A stretch of 64,000 nucleotides of DNA from an uncultured Prevotella sp. (GCA_946402275.1 CAMIVY010000003.1:1-64000), one strand, 5' to 3'; positions 1 to 9,448 are shown, counted from the first letter of the stretch. The notes: generated from the sequence alone by a model not told the origin. Made by a program: numbers and translations.

Positions 1-33
1 AAAAGTTTTCGCATTTCATGACAATGCGAAAAC
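1..33 (-). terminator. Rho-independent terminator of the BI-1 gene
   Basis: A perfect 10-bp inverted repeat (GTTTTCGCAT at 5-14, ATGCGAAAAC at 24-33) is followed on the minus strand by TTTT. It lies 60-95 bases downstream of the leftward BI-1 family gene. A second small stem (CTCGT/ACGAG near 73-89) sits between it and the stop codon. Confidence 0.65.
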
Positions 34-95
34 CTTACACCTTATTATATTATATAAATAGACGATGTTCATCTCGTCAAAAGAACGAGACGACA

Positions 96-815
96 TTAAT
101 CTCTTCTTCCAAAAATGCGAAGCAGGTAGAGAAACAGATTGATAAAATCCAAGTATAAGGACAATGCGCCGAGCAATGCTATCTTTTGTGCGCCCTCTCC
201 TGCATCGGGAGCCTGTAGAAGCATCTGCTTGATTTTCTGAGAATCGTAAGCTGTGAGACCTACAAAGATTAGCACACCTATGTAGCTAAGAATGTAATCG
301 AAGCCAGAACTCTTAATGAAAAAGTTCACAAACGTGGCAATAACCAGTCCGATCAATGCCATAAACAGATATTTTCCAATAGAGGACAGATCCGTCTTGG
401 TGGTATATCCTATCAATGCCATTGTAGCGAATGTACCTGCCGTGATAAAGAAAACGGTGGCAATGGACGATGCCGTGTAAATCAAGAATATAGAAGACAG
501 CAGTGCACCGTTGATAACAGAGTAGAGGATAAACATCAGCGTAGCCATAGCCAGCGAGAGTCGGTTAATGGCGGCACTGACACCGATAACCAAAGCGAAC
601 TCTGCTATAACCAGTCCCCAAAAGACGATTTGATTGGTAAAGATGGCCTGCTGCACCCCAGGGCTGGTTGCTACGCCATAGGCTGTAAAGCCGGTAATCA
701 CCATAGCAAGTGTCATCCACACATAGACCTTACGCATCAGCACAGGGAAGGCTGAAGACATGGCCAACTGATCATCTATCGACAGGTTTTTCAGTTCAAA
801 ATCATTATAATTCAT
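96..815 (-). CDS. Bax inhibitor-1/YccA family membrane protein
   Basis: This 239-aa protein has about seven hydrophobic segments covering nearly its whole length. The C-terminal part has the family hallmarks GLTAYDSQKIK and a last helix ending LYLLRIFGRRD. BI-1/YccA/YbhL proteins are inner-membrane proteins linked to calcium leak or protease regulation; the role of this one is not shown. The ATG at 815 is preferred to an upstream GTG at 878 because AAAGGAAATAGT lies just before it, and the upstream 21 residues are hydrophilic and fall in the promoter/leader. It is transcribed alone, divergently from the SGNH hydrolase gene. Confidence 0.9.
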   Translation of the reverse strand: MNYNDFELKNLSIDDQLAMSSAFPVLMRKVYVWMTLAMVITGFTAYGVATSPGVQQAIFTNQIVFWGLVIAEFALVIGVSAAINRLSLAMATLMFILYSVINGALLSSIFLIYTASSIATVFFITAGTFATMALIGYTTKTDLSSIGKYLFMALIGLVIATFVNFFIKSSGFDYILSYIGVLIFVGLTAYDSQKIKQMLLQAPDAGEGAQKIALLGALSLYLDFINLFLYLLRIFGRRD

Positions 816-867
816 ACTATTTCCTTTCTTTTTTGTTACTATATCTCTTTTTATTGTTAATCGGGGG

Positions 868-899
868 CAAAGATACACATTATTTTGAGTGTGTGCAAA
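868..899 (-). promoter_or_regulatory. Promoter of the BI-1 family gene
   Basis: On the minus strand a Bacteroidota -7 box TATCTTTG (875-868) lies 20 bases downstream of a TTTG -33 element (899-896), about 55 bases before the ATG at 815. Confidence 0.6.
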
Positions 900-926
900 T
901 GTTATTATTAAAAAAGAATAAAAAAC

Positions 927-957
927 TTGTTAACAAGGATTTTAATTCGTACTTTTG
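927..957 (+). promoter_or_regulatory. Promoter of the SGNH hydrolase gene
   Basis: TTG at 927-929 and TACTTTTG at 950-957 are separated by 20 bases, matching the Bacteroidota -33/-7 consensus. The ATG is at 979, so the leader is very short (about 15 bases). Confidence 0.6.
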
Positions 958-978
958 CGAGGATATTACTTAAAGACT

Positions 979-1788
979 ATGAAAAGAAAGATTATTTTAT
1001 TGATTTGGGCTGCATTACTGTGTGGCTCTGTTCAGGCACAAACTACTTTTGTACATCCCTGGATGCAGAAACGGGTGGCTTATTTTGGAGACTCGATAAC
1101 CGACCCGCGTAATAAAGCCTCGAAGAAGAAATACTGGAATTTCCTGCAAGAGTGGCTAGGCATCACCCCGTATGTCTATGCCGTGAGCGGGCGTCAATGG
1201 AACGATATACCCCGTCAGGCGGATAAGCTGCGGGAAGAACACGGTGACTCCGTTGATGCTATCCTTATCTTCATTGGCACCAACGACTATAACAACGGCG
1301 TGCCCATCGGTCAATGGTATGAGGAGAAAGAAGAAAAAGTGATGTACGGCCATGGGCAACCCAAGAAGCTGGTTGACCGCAAGCGCCGCTATATGAGTAT
1401 GGACGGCAATACGTATCGTGGACGAATCAATATTGCCATAGACAAGGTGAAGCGGATGTATCCCACCAAGCAAATTGTGCTGCTCACCCCTATTCATCGC
1501 GCCCAGTTCTACAGGAACGAAAAGAACTGGCAATGCACGGAAGACTACACGAACCAGTGTGGCATCTACATGGAGGAATATATTGCTGCCGTGAAAGAAG
1601 CCGGCAACATCTGGGCCCTGCCCGTTATCGACCTGAATGCCGTCAGCGGCCTCTATCCCATGATGGACGAATATGCGCAATACTTTGCCGACCCACAGGT
1701 TGACCGGCTACATCCCAACGACAAAGGGCACGAGCGCATGGCCCGCACCCTTTATTGTCAGCTTAGTGCATTACCCTGCACGTTCTAA
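979..1788 (+). CDS. Secreted SGNH/GDSL-family hydrolase
   Basis: A 269-aa protein with an N-terminal signal peptide (cut probably after VQA, residue 20). Block I is GDSITD with the nucleophile Ser39, block III is GTND at 100-103, and the catalytic Asp-x-x-His is D242RLH245. This is an exported serine esterase of the SGNH fold; such enzymes in Bacteroidota often deacetylate glycans, but the substrate cannot be read here. The ATG at 979 is preferred over a TTG at 955 because it starts the signal peptide. Single gene, converging on the FAD/Fe-S gene across a shared hairpin terminator. Confidence 0.88.
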   Translation: MKRKIILLIWAALLCGSVQAQTTFVHPWMQKRVAYFGDSITDPRNKASKKKYWNFLQEWLGITPYVYAVSGRQWNDIPRQADKLREEHGDSVDAILIFIGTNDYNNGVPIGQWYEEKEEKVMYGHGQPKKLVDRKRRYMSMDGNTYRGRINIAIDKVKRMYPTKQIVLLTPIHRAQFYRNEKNWQCTEDYTNQCGIYMEEYIAAVKEAGNIWALPVIDLNAVSGLYPMMDEYAQYFADPQVDRLHPNDKGHERMARTLYCQLSALPCTF

Positions 1789-1811
1789 TAGGACGATGAT
1801 TTACCATCGCC

Positions 1812-1842
1812 AGCAAGGAAGGCCGATCAGGCCTTCTTTGCT
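1812..1842. terminator. Bidirectional hairpin terminator
   Basis: A strong stem (AGCAAGGAAGGCC at 1812-1824 against GGCCTTCTTTGCT at 1830-1842, one mismatch) lies between convergent genes. It overlaps the last five codons of the leftward FAD/Fe-S gene (stop at 1827-1829). Confidence 0.6.
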
Positions 1843-4841
1843 GTTGTACACTCGTTAACCAGATAAACTATACTCATGTATGGTATCCCCGAATTGGTTT
1901 CAAGTCCGATTTCGCAGGTACGGCTATTGCTGTAGCCCACCTCTATGCCGTTGGCCTCTATCTGCGGGCGGAGCTTGCGCAGGCCGTAGCTGTTAAGTTC
2001 GGGGAATGTGAAACCACGATCACCTGCAAATCCGCAACAACCCACGCCCTCAGGCAGGAACACATTGTGCGAGCATAGCTTAGCCAACGCTATCATATCC
2101 TTGTCCACACCCATCAGTCGTGTGGAACACGTGAGGTGTAAGGCGATATGGCGATCGATAGGATGGAAATCCAGTCGGGGCACCAGATACTTCATGATGA
2201 ATTCTGCCGGTTCGTAGAGTTTCATCTTGTGCATTACCTTCTTCATGCGATGCAGACATGGACTCTGGGCGCAGAGAACAGGATATCTGCCCTCCTCGCT
2301 GGCCTTCCACAGTGCGGTCTCGAGTTCGGCACTCTTGCGATCGGCGATGTCGAGCATTCCCTTCGACTCCCATATCTGTCCGCAACACATACGTTCCATG
2401 CCATCCGGGAAGATAACCTCGTAGCCAGCCTTGGCCATCAGTTGGATAACCTCATCAACCAAGTCGTGAATCTTTCCGCCATGCCTGGATTGTCCCATTG
2501 TCTGATTGATACAGCTGGGGAAGTATACCACCTTCAGTTCTGAGTGCGACACCTCCTTGTGTGGAATCGACTTCTCGATGATAAACTGCGTCAGGTCGCT
2601 CTTCTTGGGTTGGCGGTGCTTCTTAGGCATGGCTGTGGTCCATAGCGGCATGCCCATCTTGTTCATACTTCTACAGATGCTAGTCATCATCTTAGGACCC
2701 AGCGTGATATGTGCTGCGTGGGCCACATCCAGCACCACTCGCAGTCCACTCTTGATGCCAGCCATGTGGTTGGCAGCAAACTCGCCCAACTTATATCCTG
2801 TAGGACTTTCGTTCATATCCATCTGTCGTATCAAGTGAGTCAGTTCGCCCGTGTTAATCTTCATGGGGCACGATGTAGAACACAGTCCGTCGGTGGCGCA
2901 AGTCTGGTCGCCATAGTACTTGTATTGTTTCTTTAGAGTGGCCAATCGCTCAGGGTCGGCACCCGTCTTAGTGAGATAGCATATCTCGCGCTGTACGGCG
3001 ATACGCATACGACTGGACAGGGTGAGTCCGCACGACATACAGTTTACCTCGCAGAATCCGCACTCGATACACTTGTTGGCACGCTTCACCTGTTCGATGG
3101 TCTCCTTGGCAGTCGACAGCGTTGGGTCCATCAGATAGTGTCCGCCATCAGGCACACTGTCAAAGTCGAAGTCGAGCACAGGCAGTGGCTTCAGACACTT
3201 GATGAAGCAATCCGGATCATCATTGAAGATTACGCCCCTGTTCAGCAGACCTTCGGGGTCGAATATCTGCTTGAGTTCGCACATTATCCCGTAGGCCTTA
3301 TCGCCCCACTCATATTTTACGAATGGCGCCATGTTGCGACCCGTGCCGTGTTCAGCCTTCAGACTACCATCGTAGTCCTCGACCACCAGCTTAGCCACAT
3401 CGCGCATCATCTCGGCATAGCGTGCCACCTCGTGCTCATCGGCAAAGCTCTGGTTCAGGATAAAGTGATAGTTGCCCTCGAATGCGTGGCCATATATGCA
3501 AGCATCGTCGTAGCCATGATCGGCTATCAGCTTCTGCAGTTTCACGGTAGCCTCAGGCAGCGATTCTATCGGGAATGCCACATCCTCTATCAGGCACGAT
3601 GTGCCCACAGGACGCGTACCGCCTACACTCGGGAAGATGCCACTGCGGATGGCCCAGTACTTGCCATAGACGGCAGGATCCTCAGTAAATTCGGCTGGGA
3701 CATACAGGCTAAACTGACCCAGGCACTCCTTAATCCTCTCTATCTTTTCCAGCAGTTGCTCGTGGGTTATGCCCTTGGTCTCAGTCAGTATTGCAGTCAG
3801 GTTGTGATAGTCGCCAGGCTCCACGCCCGCTATCTTGCCAGCATCCACATCCTGCTTATACTGCAGATATACGGGGTCATCAACAGACGACAGCGACTTA
3901 TAGTCCAGCATCTCGGCCGATTTCACCATCAGGTTCTCGGCACTCATCTCGATATCCTCGTCGCCAGCCTTCAGTTTCTTCATGGCCACCACAGCCTCGC
4001 AACTCTCCTTCATCGTGAGGAAGTACACCATTGCCGAGGCCTTGAAGGGATAGTCCTTCAGCGTCTTCATCGTCACCTCGGAAAGGAAGGCCAGTGTACC
4101 TTCGGAACCGACAATGCTATGCGCGATGATGTCGAACGGGTCGTCGTAAGCCACCAGTGGGCGCAGGTTCAATCCTGTAACATTCTTGATGCTATACTTT
4201 TTTATTATACGCTCGCGAAGCTTGTCGTCAGCACGCACCTTGTCACGCAAACCTTCTATACGCGCCATGAACTCAGGATGTGAACGTGCAAACTGTTCCC
4301 GACTGGCTGCATCGCCCGTATCAAGCACCGTACCATCCGTTAGAACAATACGTGCCGAAACCATCATCCTGTCGCTATTGGCATGCACACCGCAGTTCAT
4401 GCCCGAGGCATTATTCACCACGATGCCGCCAACCATCGCACTGCCAATGGACGCCGGGTCGGGCGGGAAGACACGTCCGTGGTTCCGTAGCATCTCGTTG
4501 ACACGTGCTCCAACAATACCTGGCTGGAGAGTGATTGTCTCACAAGAATCCGAGAGAGAACACTTCTCCCAATGCTTGCCCGCCACGATGAGCACCGAAT
4601 CCGTACAGCTCTGGCCGGAAAGCGATGTGCCGGCAGCACGGAACGTGAAGGGCAGCTTGTATTTCTTACATAGTTGGACAATCCTGGAGATTTCCTCCTC
4701 ACCGTCGCTACGTACCACGACCTGCGGAATCTGTCGGTAGAAACTGGCATCAGTACCCCACCCCAGCCGGCGGAGTTCGTCGGTATAGATACGTTCAGCA
4801 GGAATCACCTGCCTTAATTCTGATAAAAAATGATTGTTCAT
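1827..4841 (-). CDS. FAD-binding and Fe-S-binding oxidoreductase, D-lactate dehydrogenase type
   Basis: A 1004-aa fusion of a glycolate-oxidase/DLD-type FAD domain (FAD_binding_4 followed by FAD-oxidase_C, about residues 1-540) with an iron-sulfur and CCG half. The FAD part has LSGQSC and VVNNASGMNCGVHANS. Cysteine motifs CIECGFCEVNC (near 590) and CATDGLCSTSCP (near 645) suit two Fe-S clusters. Two CCG motifs follow (CCGQIW near 816, GCCGFAGDRGF near 930). The family oxidises D-lactate or similar 2-hydroxyacids and feeds electrons to quinone. The position divergent from lldP-lutABC supports lactate as substrate. Length and domain order are those of the large bacterial FAD/Fe-S D-lactate dehydrogenases; exact substrate is inferred from context. 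Confidence 0.87.
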   Translation of the reverse strand: MNNHFLSELRQVIPAERIYTDELRRLGWGTDASFYRQIPQVVVRSDGEEEISRIVQLCKKYKLPFTFRAAGTSLSGQSCTDSVLIVAGKHWEKCSLSDSCETITLQPGIVGARVNEMLRNHGRVFPPDPASIGSAMVGGIVVNNASGMNCGVHANSDRMMVSARIVLTDGTVLDTGDAASREQFARSHPEFMARIEGLRDKVRADDKLRERIIKKYSIKNVTGLNLRPLVAYDDPFDIIAHSIVGSEGTLAFLSEVTMKTLKDYPFKASAMVYFLTMKESCEAVVAMKKLKAGDEDIEMSAENLMVKSAEMLDYKSLSSVDDPVYLQYKQDVDAGKIAGVEPGDYHNLTAILTETKGITHEQLLEKIERIKECLGQFSLYVPAEFTEDPAVYGKYWAIRSGIFPSVGGTRPVGTSCLIEDVAFPIESLPEATVKLQKLIADHGYDDACIYGHAFEGNYHFILNQSFADEHEVARYAEMMRDVAKLVVEDYDGSLKAEHGTGRNMAPFVKYEWGDKAYGIMCELKQIFDPEGLLNRGVIFNDDPDCFIKCLKPLPVLDFDFDSVPDGGHYLMDPTLSTAKETIEQVKRANKCIECGFCEVNCMSCGLTLSSRMRIAVQREICYLTKTGADPERLATLKKQYKYYGDQTCATDGLCSTSCPMKINTGELTHLIRQMDMNESPTGYKLGEFAANHMAGIKSGLRVVLDVAHAAHITLGPKMMTSICRSMNKMGMPLWTTAMPKKHRQPKKSDLTQFIIEKSIPHKEVSHSELKVVYFPSCINQTMGQSRHGGKIHDLVDEVIQLMAKAGYEVIFPDGMERMCCGQIWESKGMLDIADRKSAELETALWKASEEGRYPVLCAQSPCLHRMKKVMHKMKLYEPAEFIMKYLVPRLDFHPIDRHIALHLTCSTRLMGVDKDMIALAKLCSHNVFLPEGVGCCGFAGDRGFTFPELNSYGLRKLRPQIEANGIEVGYSNSRTCEIGLETNSGIPYMSIVYLVNECTTAKKA

Positions 4842-4867
4842 ATGCAGCGTTTGTTAGTTGTTTGCGG

Positions 4868-4875
4868 CAAATATA
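4868..4875 (-). promoter_or_regulatory. -7 box for the FAD/Fe-S dehydrogenase gene
   Basis: TATATTTG on the minus strand, 27 bases before the ATG at 4841. No clear -33 element is seen 19-21 bases upstream. It shares a 129-bp divergent control region with the lldP promoter. Confidence 0.45.
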
Positions 4876-4920
4876 CGAAAAAAAAAGCGAAAAAGATGTG
4901 TCGTTTAGAAAAAAAATGCG

Positions 4921-4928
4921 TATATTTG
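4921..4928 (+). promoter_or_regulatory. -7 box for lldP-lutABC
   Basis: TATATTTG on the plus strand, 43 bases before the lldP ATG at 4971. It is the same octamer as the divergent box 50 bases to the left, so both arms of the lactate locus could be controlled from one region. The -33 element is weak. Confidence 0.45.
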
Positions 4929-4970
4929 CCAACAACTTATAAAACTAATCGCAAAACAATACGCCCCCCT

Positions 4971-6575
4971 ATGACAGCATTCATTTCCGTCATTCCTATC
5001 GTGTTGCTCATCGTGCTGATGATGGGCTTCAAAGTGTCCGGATACTGGAGCGCCATTATCACGCTCGTAGTGACTATTTTGTTGGCCCTGTTTGCCGTAC
5101 CGGGCATGGACATCGTTCCCGAGAAGTTTGCCGGGACGTCCATTTACGGCATCACGCTGTGGTCGGTGATTGAGGGATTACTCAAGGCGTGTTTCCCCAT
5201 CATCCTGATTATCATCTGCGCCATCTTCAGCTACAACATTCTGTGCGAGACGAAGGAGATTGAGACCATCAAGACGCAGTTCATCCAGATGACCTCCGAC
5301 AAGGGGCTGCTGGTGTTGCTGTTGACGTGGGGTTTGGGCGGCGTGCTCGAAGGCATGGCAGGCTTCGGCACTGCTGTGGCTATCCCGGCAGCCATCCTGA
5401 TAGGCCTAGGTTTCAAGCCCATGTTCTCAGCCGTCATCTGTTTGGTAGCCAATACTGTTGCCGTAGGCTTCGGAGCTGTGGGCCTGCCCGCTACGACACT
5501 GGCTAATCAGGTGGCAGCCAGTGGCACGGCAACCCCCGAGGAACTCTGTGAGGTGGCTACCTTTATTATATTACAGCTCTCGCTGATGTTCTATCTCACA
5601 CCATTCCTTATTCTGATGATGACAGACAGGACAAAGATTTTGAAGAACATCGCTATCGCCCTGTTTGTAGGCACCTGCTCCATCACCGTGCAGTTCGGCT
5701 GCGCCCACTGGATTGGTCCTGAGACGCCCGCTATTCTCGGTTCCGTTGCTGCCATCGCCGCTATGCTGATATACAACAAACTGTTTCTGCGCCATGAGGC
5801 AGAAAAGGACACCGTTCATGTCGAGCACGTGCGCTTCGGTGTTGTCAAGACGCTCAAGGCGTGGAGTGTCTACGGCTTGATTATCTTCTTCATCCTCATC
5901 AGCAGCAAGATTGTCCCTGCCGTGAACGAATTCCTTAACAGCACGCTCGTCACCAAGTTCGACCTGCCCGTCATCGGCAATACGTTTAAGTTTGGCTGGC
6001 TGTCGAATGCCGGTCTGATGATTTTCCTGGGTGCCGTCATCGGCGGACTGATACAGGGCATGTCGTTCGGCGCACTGATGAGACTGCTCGCCAAGACCAC
6101 GCTGAATCTGCAGAAGACGGTGGTCACCATCTGCTGCCTCGTAGCCATGGCCATGCTGATGAACAACACCGGCATGACCAACGACATTGCCAAGGGTCTT
6201 GTGCTGCTGACCGGTGCAGCCTTCCCGTTCTTCGCCCCGCTGATTGGTTCTATCGGCACCTTTGTCACAGGTTCCGCCACCAACGCCAACATCCTGTTTG
6301 GCAAGCTGCAAGCGACGGCAGCCAGCGACCTGGGACTAGTAAACCAAGGAACGTTCTTCGGTGTGGCAGGCAACGAGACCAACTGGCTGGCCGCCGCCAA
6401 CTGTGCCGGCTCCGAGGGCGGAAAACTGTTGTCCCCGCAATCGATAGCCATTGCCACGGCAGCCTGCGACATGGAGGGACAGGACGGCGACATCATGCGC
6501 AAGACCATGCCGTTCGCCCTCTTCTGGATACTGATGAACGGTCTCATGGTATTCCTGGGACTACACGTTATTTAA
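4971..6575 (+). CDS. lldP: L-lactate permease (LctP/LldP family)
   Basis: This 534-aa integral membrane protein has about 12-14 hydrophobic segments. Family-typical stretches include GGVLEGMAGFGTAVAIPAAI near residue 115, GSIGTFVTGSATNANILFG near 425 and FFGVAGNETNWLAAANCAGS near 460. It imports lactate with protons at the inner membrane. An in-frame ORF reaches back to 4830, but the first ATG that gives a normal membrane-protein N-terminus is 4971, downstream of the predicted promoter. First gene of an operon with lutABC; the next gene is 82 bases away across purine-rich repeats. Confidence 0.9.
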   Translation: MTAFISVIPIVLLIVLMMGFKVSGYWSAIITLVVTILLALFAVPGMDIVPEKFAGTSIYGITLWSVIEGLLKACFPIILIIICAIFSYNILCETKEIETIKTQFIQMTSDKGLLVLLLTWGLGGVLEGMAGFGTAVAIPAAILIGLGFKPMFSAVICLVANTVAVGFGAVGLPATTLANQVAASGTATPEELCEVATFIILQLSLMFYLTPFLILMMTDRTKILKNIAIALFVGTCSITVQFGCAHWIGPETPAILGSVAAIAAMLIYNKLFLRHEAEKDTVHVEHVRFGVVKTLKAWSVYGLIIFFILISSKIVPAVNEFLNSTLVTKFDLPVIGNTFKFGWLSNAGLMIFLGAVIGGLIQGMSFGALMRLLAKTTLNLQKTVVTICCLVAMAMLMNNTGMTNDIAKGLVLLTGAAFPFFAPLIGSIGTFVTGSATNANILFGKLQATAASDLGLVNQGTFFGVAGNETNWLAAANCAGSEGGKLLSPQSIAIATAACDMEGQDGDIMRKTMPFALFWILMNGLMVFLGLHVI

Positions 6576-6611
6576 GGGAAAAGGGAAAAGGGAACAGTGA
6601 AAAGTGAAAAA
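6576..6611 (+). repeat. Purine-rich short tandem repeats between lldP and lutA
   Basis: Directly after the lldP stop codon come GGGAAAA units (three imperfect copies) followed by GTGAAAA units. The purine strand is the sense strand. Similar tracts occur at other junctions in this window. Confidence 0.6.
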
Positions 6612-6657
6612 TTTGCTGCCGCTGTCCCAATGTGAGAATTAACACTTATTACATTAA

Positions 6658-7392
6658 ATGATGAAAATAGGACTATTTATCCCCTGCTATGTGGATGCCG
6701 TCTTCCCCGAGGTCGGTTTGGCAACGTATAAGTTGCTGACGCATTTGGGTTTGGACGTGACGTATCCCGAGCACCAGACCTGCTGTGGTCAGCCGATGGC
6801 CAACGCGGGTTTCGAGAAGCAAGCCATTCCACTTGCCGCGAAGTTTGAGACACTCTTTGAAGATTTCGACTATGTGGTGTCTCCCAGTGTCTCATGTACG
6901 GCATTCATCCGTCTGAACTACCCACGTCTGTTGAATCACGACTGCGAGACAGCCAAGAACTGCATGGACGTGGTGGAGTTCCTGCATGACGTGGTGAAGG
7001 TTGACCGCCGACTGGGTACCTTCCCCCACACCGTCTCCCTGCACAACTCGTGCCACGGTGTGCGCGAACTGGGTCTCTCCTCCCCCACGGAGGAGCATGT
7101 GGAGAAGTTCAACAAGATCAAGGACCTGCTCGCGTTGGTTGACGGCATCAAGGTGGTGGAGCCCGAGCGCCCCGACGAGTGCTGCGGCTTCGGCGGCATG
7201 TTCTCCGTGGAGGAGACCGCCATCTCCACCCAGATGGGTCTCGACAAACTTGAGCGCCACATGCAGACCGGTGCCGAATACATCACCGGTCCCGACTGCT
7301 CTTGTCTGATGCACATGGCTGGCATTGCCCGCAAGCAAGGCAAGAAGATTGAGTTTAAACACGTCGTTGAAATATTAGCAAGTGGATTATAA
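6658..7392 (+). CDS. lutA: L-lactate oxidation complex Fe-S subunit LutA
   Basis: A 244-aa protein of the LutA/YkgE family with two CCG domains: HQTCCGQP (Cys42-Cys43) and DECCGFGGMF (near residue 175). The CCG cysteines bind an iron-sulfur cluster or heterodisulfide-type centre. With LutB and LutC it forms the cytoplasmic L-lactate oxidase that yields pyruvate. Two ATGs are adjacent (6658 and 6661); either could be used. The stop is 2 bases before lutB, so the two are translated as a unit. Confidence 0.92.
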   Translation: MMKIGLFIPCYVDAVFPEVGLATYKLLTHLGLDVTYPEHQTCCGQPMANAGFEKQAIPLAAKFETLFEDFDYVVSPSVSCTAFIRLNYPRLLNHDCETAKNCMDVVEFLHDVVKVDRRLGTFPHTVSLHNSCHGVRELGLSSPTEEHVEKFNKIKDLLALVDGIKVVEPERPDECCGFGGMFSVEETAISTQMGLDKLERHMQTGAEYITGPDCSCLMHMAGIARKQGKKIEFKHVVEILASGL

Positions 7393-7394
7393 TT

Positions 7395-8765
7395 ATGAGT
7401 ACACAACATAGCAAAGCGGCCAAGGAGTTCTTAAAGGACCAGCAATACGCCCACTGGCACGATGCCACGTTCTGGGCAGTACGAAGCAAGCGCGACCAGA
7501 TGGCCTACGGACTGGACGAGTGGGAGCAGTTGCGTGAGAAGGCGTCGGCCATCAAGCGCCACACCATCACCCATCTGGACGAATATCTCGACCAGTTTGC
7601 CACGAATGCCGAGAAGAACGGTGTGGAAGTGCACTGGGCGAAGGATGCCGAGGAATTCAATGAAATCGTGTATGGCATCTTGAAGAACCACGACGTCAAG
7701 AAGATGGTCAAGTCGAAGTCGATGCTCACCGAGGAGTGTGAGATGAACCCCTACCTGGAGTCGAAAGGCATCGAGGTGGTCGAGACCGACCTCGGCGAGC
7801 GCATCATCCAGTTGAAGGGTCAGAAGCCCTCGCACATCGTGATGCCCGCCATCCACCTGAATCACGATGACGTGGGTGAGCTGTTCGAGGAGAAGGGCAT
7901 CTCCAACGAGAAGGGCAACCACGACCCCACGTATCTGACCTACAGGGCGCGGCTAAGTCTGCGCAACGAGTTCCTGACCGCCGATGCCGGCATGACGGGT
8001 GCCAACTTCGGCATTGCCGAGACGGGCGACATCGTGGTATGCACCAACGAGGGCAATGCCGACATGTCCACCTCGTGTCCCAAGCTGCACATCGCAGCCA
8101 TCGGACTGGAGAAGGTCATCCCCAACTACGACTGTCTGGCCGTCTTCCAGCGCATGCTCTGCCGGGCTGGTACGGGTCAGCCTACGACGACCTACACCTC
8201 GCACTTCCGCAAGGCCCGTCCCACGGCTCACCACATGCACATCATCCTGGTGGACAACGGGCGCAGCGAGTGGATAGCCAACCCCGAGCATTGGGAGAGT
8301 CTGAAGTGCATCCGCTGCGGCTCGTGCATGAACACCTGTCCCGTCTACCGTCGCTCCGGCGGCTACTCGTACAGCTATTTCATCCCCGGCCCCATCGGCA
8401 TCAACCTCGGCATGTTGCGCGACCCGCAGAAGCACTCCGGCAACGTCAGCGCCTGCACGCTCTGCAACTCGTGCCAGACAGTATGCCCCGTCAAGGTCAA
8501 TCTTGGCGACCAGATATACCTGTGGCGGCAGCAGTTGGACGACTTCGGCACCGCCAATCCTGAGAAGAAGCTGATGTGCCGTGCCATGAGTGCCGTCTAT
8601 GGCAACGAAAGCATCTATAACCTCGGAACGCATCTGGCTCACTGGGCCAACTACATCCCCTCGCCCCTCATGAATTGCAGCCTTAATCCATGGGCCGAGG
8701 GTCACAAGATGATGCAATTCCCGAAGAAACCGTTCCATGAACAGATTAAAGAATTGAAGGATTGA
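7395..8765 (+). CDS. lutB: L-lactate oxidation complex Fe-S subunit LutB
   Basis: This 456-aa protein has an N-terminal LUD-type domain (DUF162) and a C-terminal ferredoxin-like region. The cysteine motifs are CIRCGSCMNTCP (near residue 305) and CTLCNSCQTVCP (near 355), suited to two [4Fe-4S] clusters. It is the electron-transfer subunit of the LutABC complex. The last codons (KELKD) are written in an AATTGAAG-type repeat that continues to lutC. The length is typical for LutB/YkgF. Confidence 0.93.
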   Translation: MSTQHSKAAKEFLKDQQYAHWHDATFWAVRSKRDQMAYGLDEWEQLREKASAIKRHTITHLDEYLDQFATNAEKNGVEVHWAKDAEEFNEIVYGILKNHDVKKMVKSKSMLTEECEMNPYLESKGIEVVETDLGERIIQLKGQKPSHIVMPAIHLNHDDVGELFEEKGISNEKGNHDPTYLTYRARLSLRNEFLTADAGMTGANFGIAETGDIVVCTNEGNADMSTSCPKLHIAAIGLEKVIPNYDCLAVFQRMLCRAGTGQPTTTYTSHFRKARPTAHHMHIILVDNGRSEWIANPEHWESLKCIRCGSCMNTCPVYRRSGGYSYSYFIPGPIGINLGMLRDPQKHSGNVSACTLCNSCQTVCPVKVNLGDQIYLWRQQLDDFGTANPEKKLMCRAMSAVYGNESIYNLGTHLAHWANYIPSPLMNCSLNPWAEGHKMMQFPKKPFHEQIKELKD

Positions 8766-8783
8766 AAAATTGAAGAATTGAAG
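8750..8783 (+). repeat. AATTGAAG-type tandem repeats at the lutB/lutC junction
   Basis: Four imperfect copies of a (A)ATTGAAG/A unit run from the last lutB codons to three bases before the lutC ATG. Purines dominate on the sense strand. Confidence 0.55.
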
Positions 8784-8785
8784 TT

Positions 8786-9409
8786 ATGAGCAGCAAAGAA
8801 GATATACTGAAAAAATATAAGGCTAACATTCGTGAGCAGTACGATATGCCCGACTTGAGCGACATCCGAGCCATCACCTATCCCGACCCGCTGTTGCAGT
8901 TTATGAACATGACCAAGAGCGTGGGCGGCAACGCCATCGAGGTGGAAGAAGGGCGCGACGTGAACGAGCTGATACGCGAGCTATACCCTGACGCCAAGGA
9001 GATAGCCTCCAACCTGCCCGAGATTACCATTGCCACGCGCAATCCCGACGAGGTGGGCCGCGCCCGCGACCTGAACGGCACCGACGTCGGCATCATCCGC
9101 GGCAGCTTCGGTGTCGCCGAGAACGCCTGTGTCTGGATTCCCCAGCAGATGAAGGAGAAGGCCGTCTGCTTCATCTCCGAGCACCTGGTCATCCTGCTGA
9201 AGAAGTCGGAGATTGTCAACAACATGCACGAGGCCTACGCCCGCCTGTCCGCAGAAACCAACAGCCAAGAGCCAATGGCCAAAAGCTTTAACGACTATGG
9301 CTACGGCACCTTCATCAGCGGTCCCTCCAAGACTGCCGACATCGCGCAGGTGCTGGTCATGGGAGCCCAGGCTGCCCGCAGTGCCACCGTGCTGTTGCTG
9401 CCGGAATAG
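8786..9409 (+). CDS. lutC: L-lactate oxidation complex subunit LutC
   Basis: A 207-aa LUD-domain (DUF162/YkgG) protein without cysteine clusters, as expected for LutC. Recognisable stretches are PEITIATRNPDEVGRARDLN, GIIRGSFGVAENACVW and the C-terminal SGPSKTADIAQVLVMGAQAA. It completes the LutABC complex that oxidises L-lactate. The ATG lies 20 bases after the lutB stop. The next gene converges; no clear hairpin terminator is seen in the 39-base gap. Confidence 0.93.
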   Translation: MSSKEDILKKYKANIREQYDMPDLSDIRAITYPDPLLQFMNMTKSVGGNAIEVEEGRDVNELIRELYPDAKEIASNLPEITIATRNPDEVGRARDLNGTDVGIIRGSFGVAENACVWIPQQMKEKAVCFISEHLVILLKKSEIVNNMHEAYARLSAETNSQEPMAKSFNDYGYGTFISGPSKTADIAQVLVMGAQAARSATVLLLPE

Positions 9410-9448
9410 CAGGCAACATAAGCCACAAAAAGAAGCTGTGACCTTACT

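Noticed and set aside
3138..4283. A 381-codon rightward open frame
   Set aside because: Antisense shadow of the FAD/Fe-S dehydrogenase, which has full domain support.
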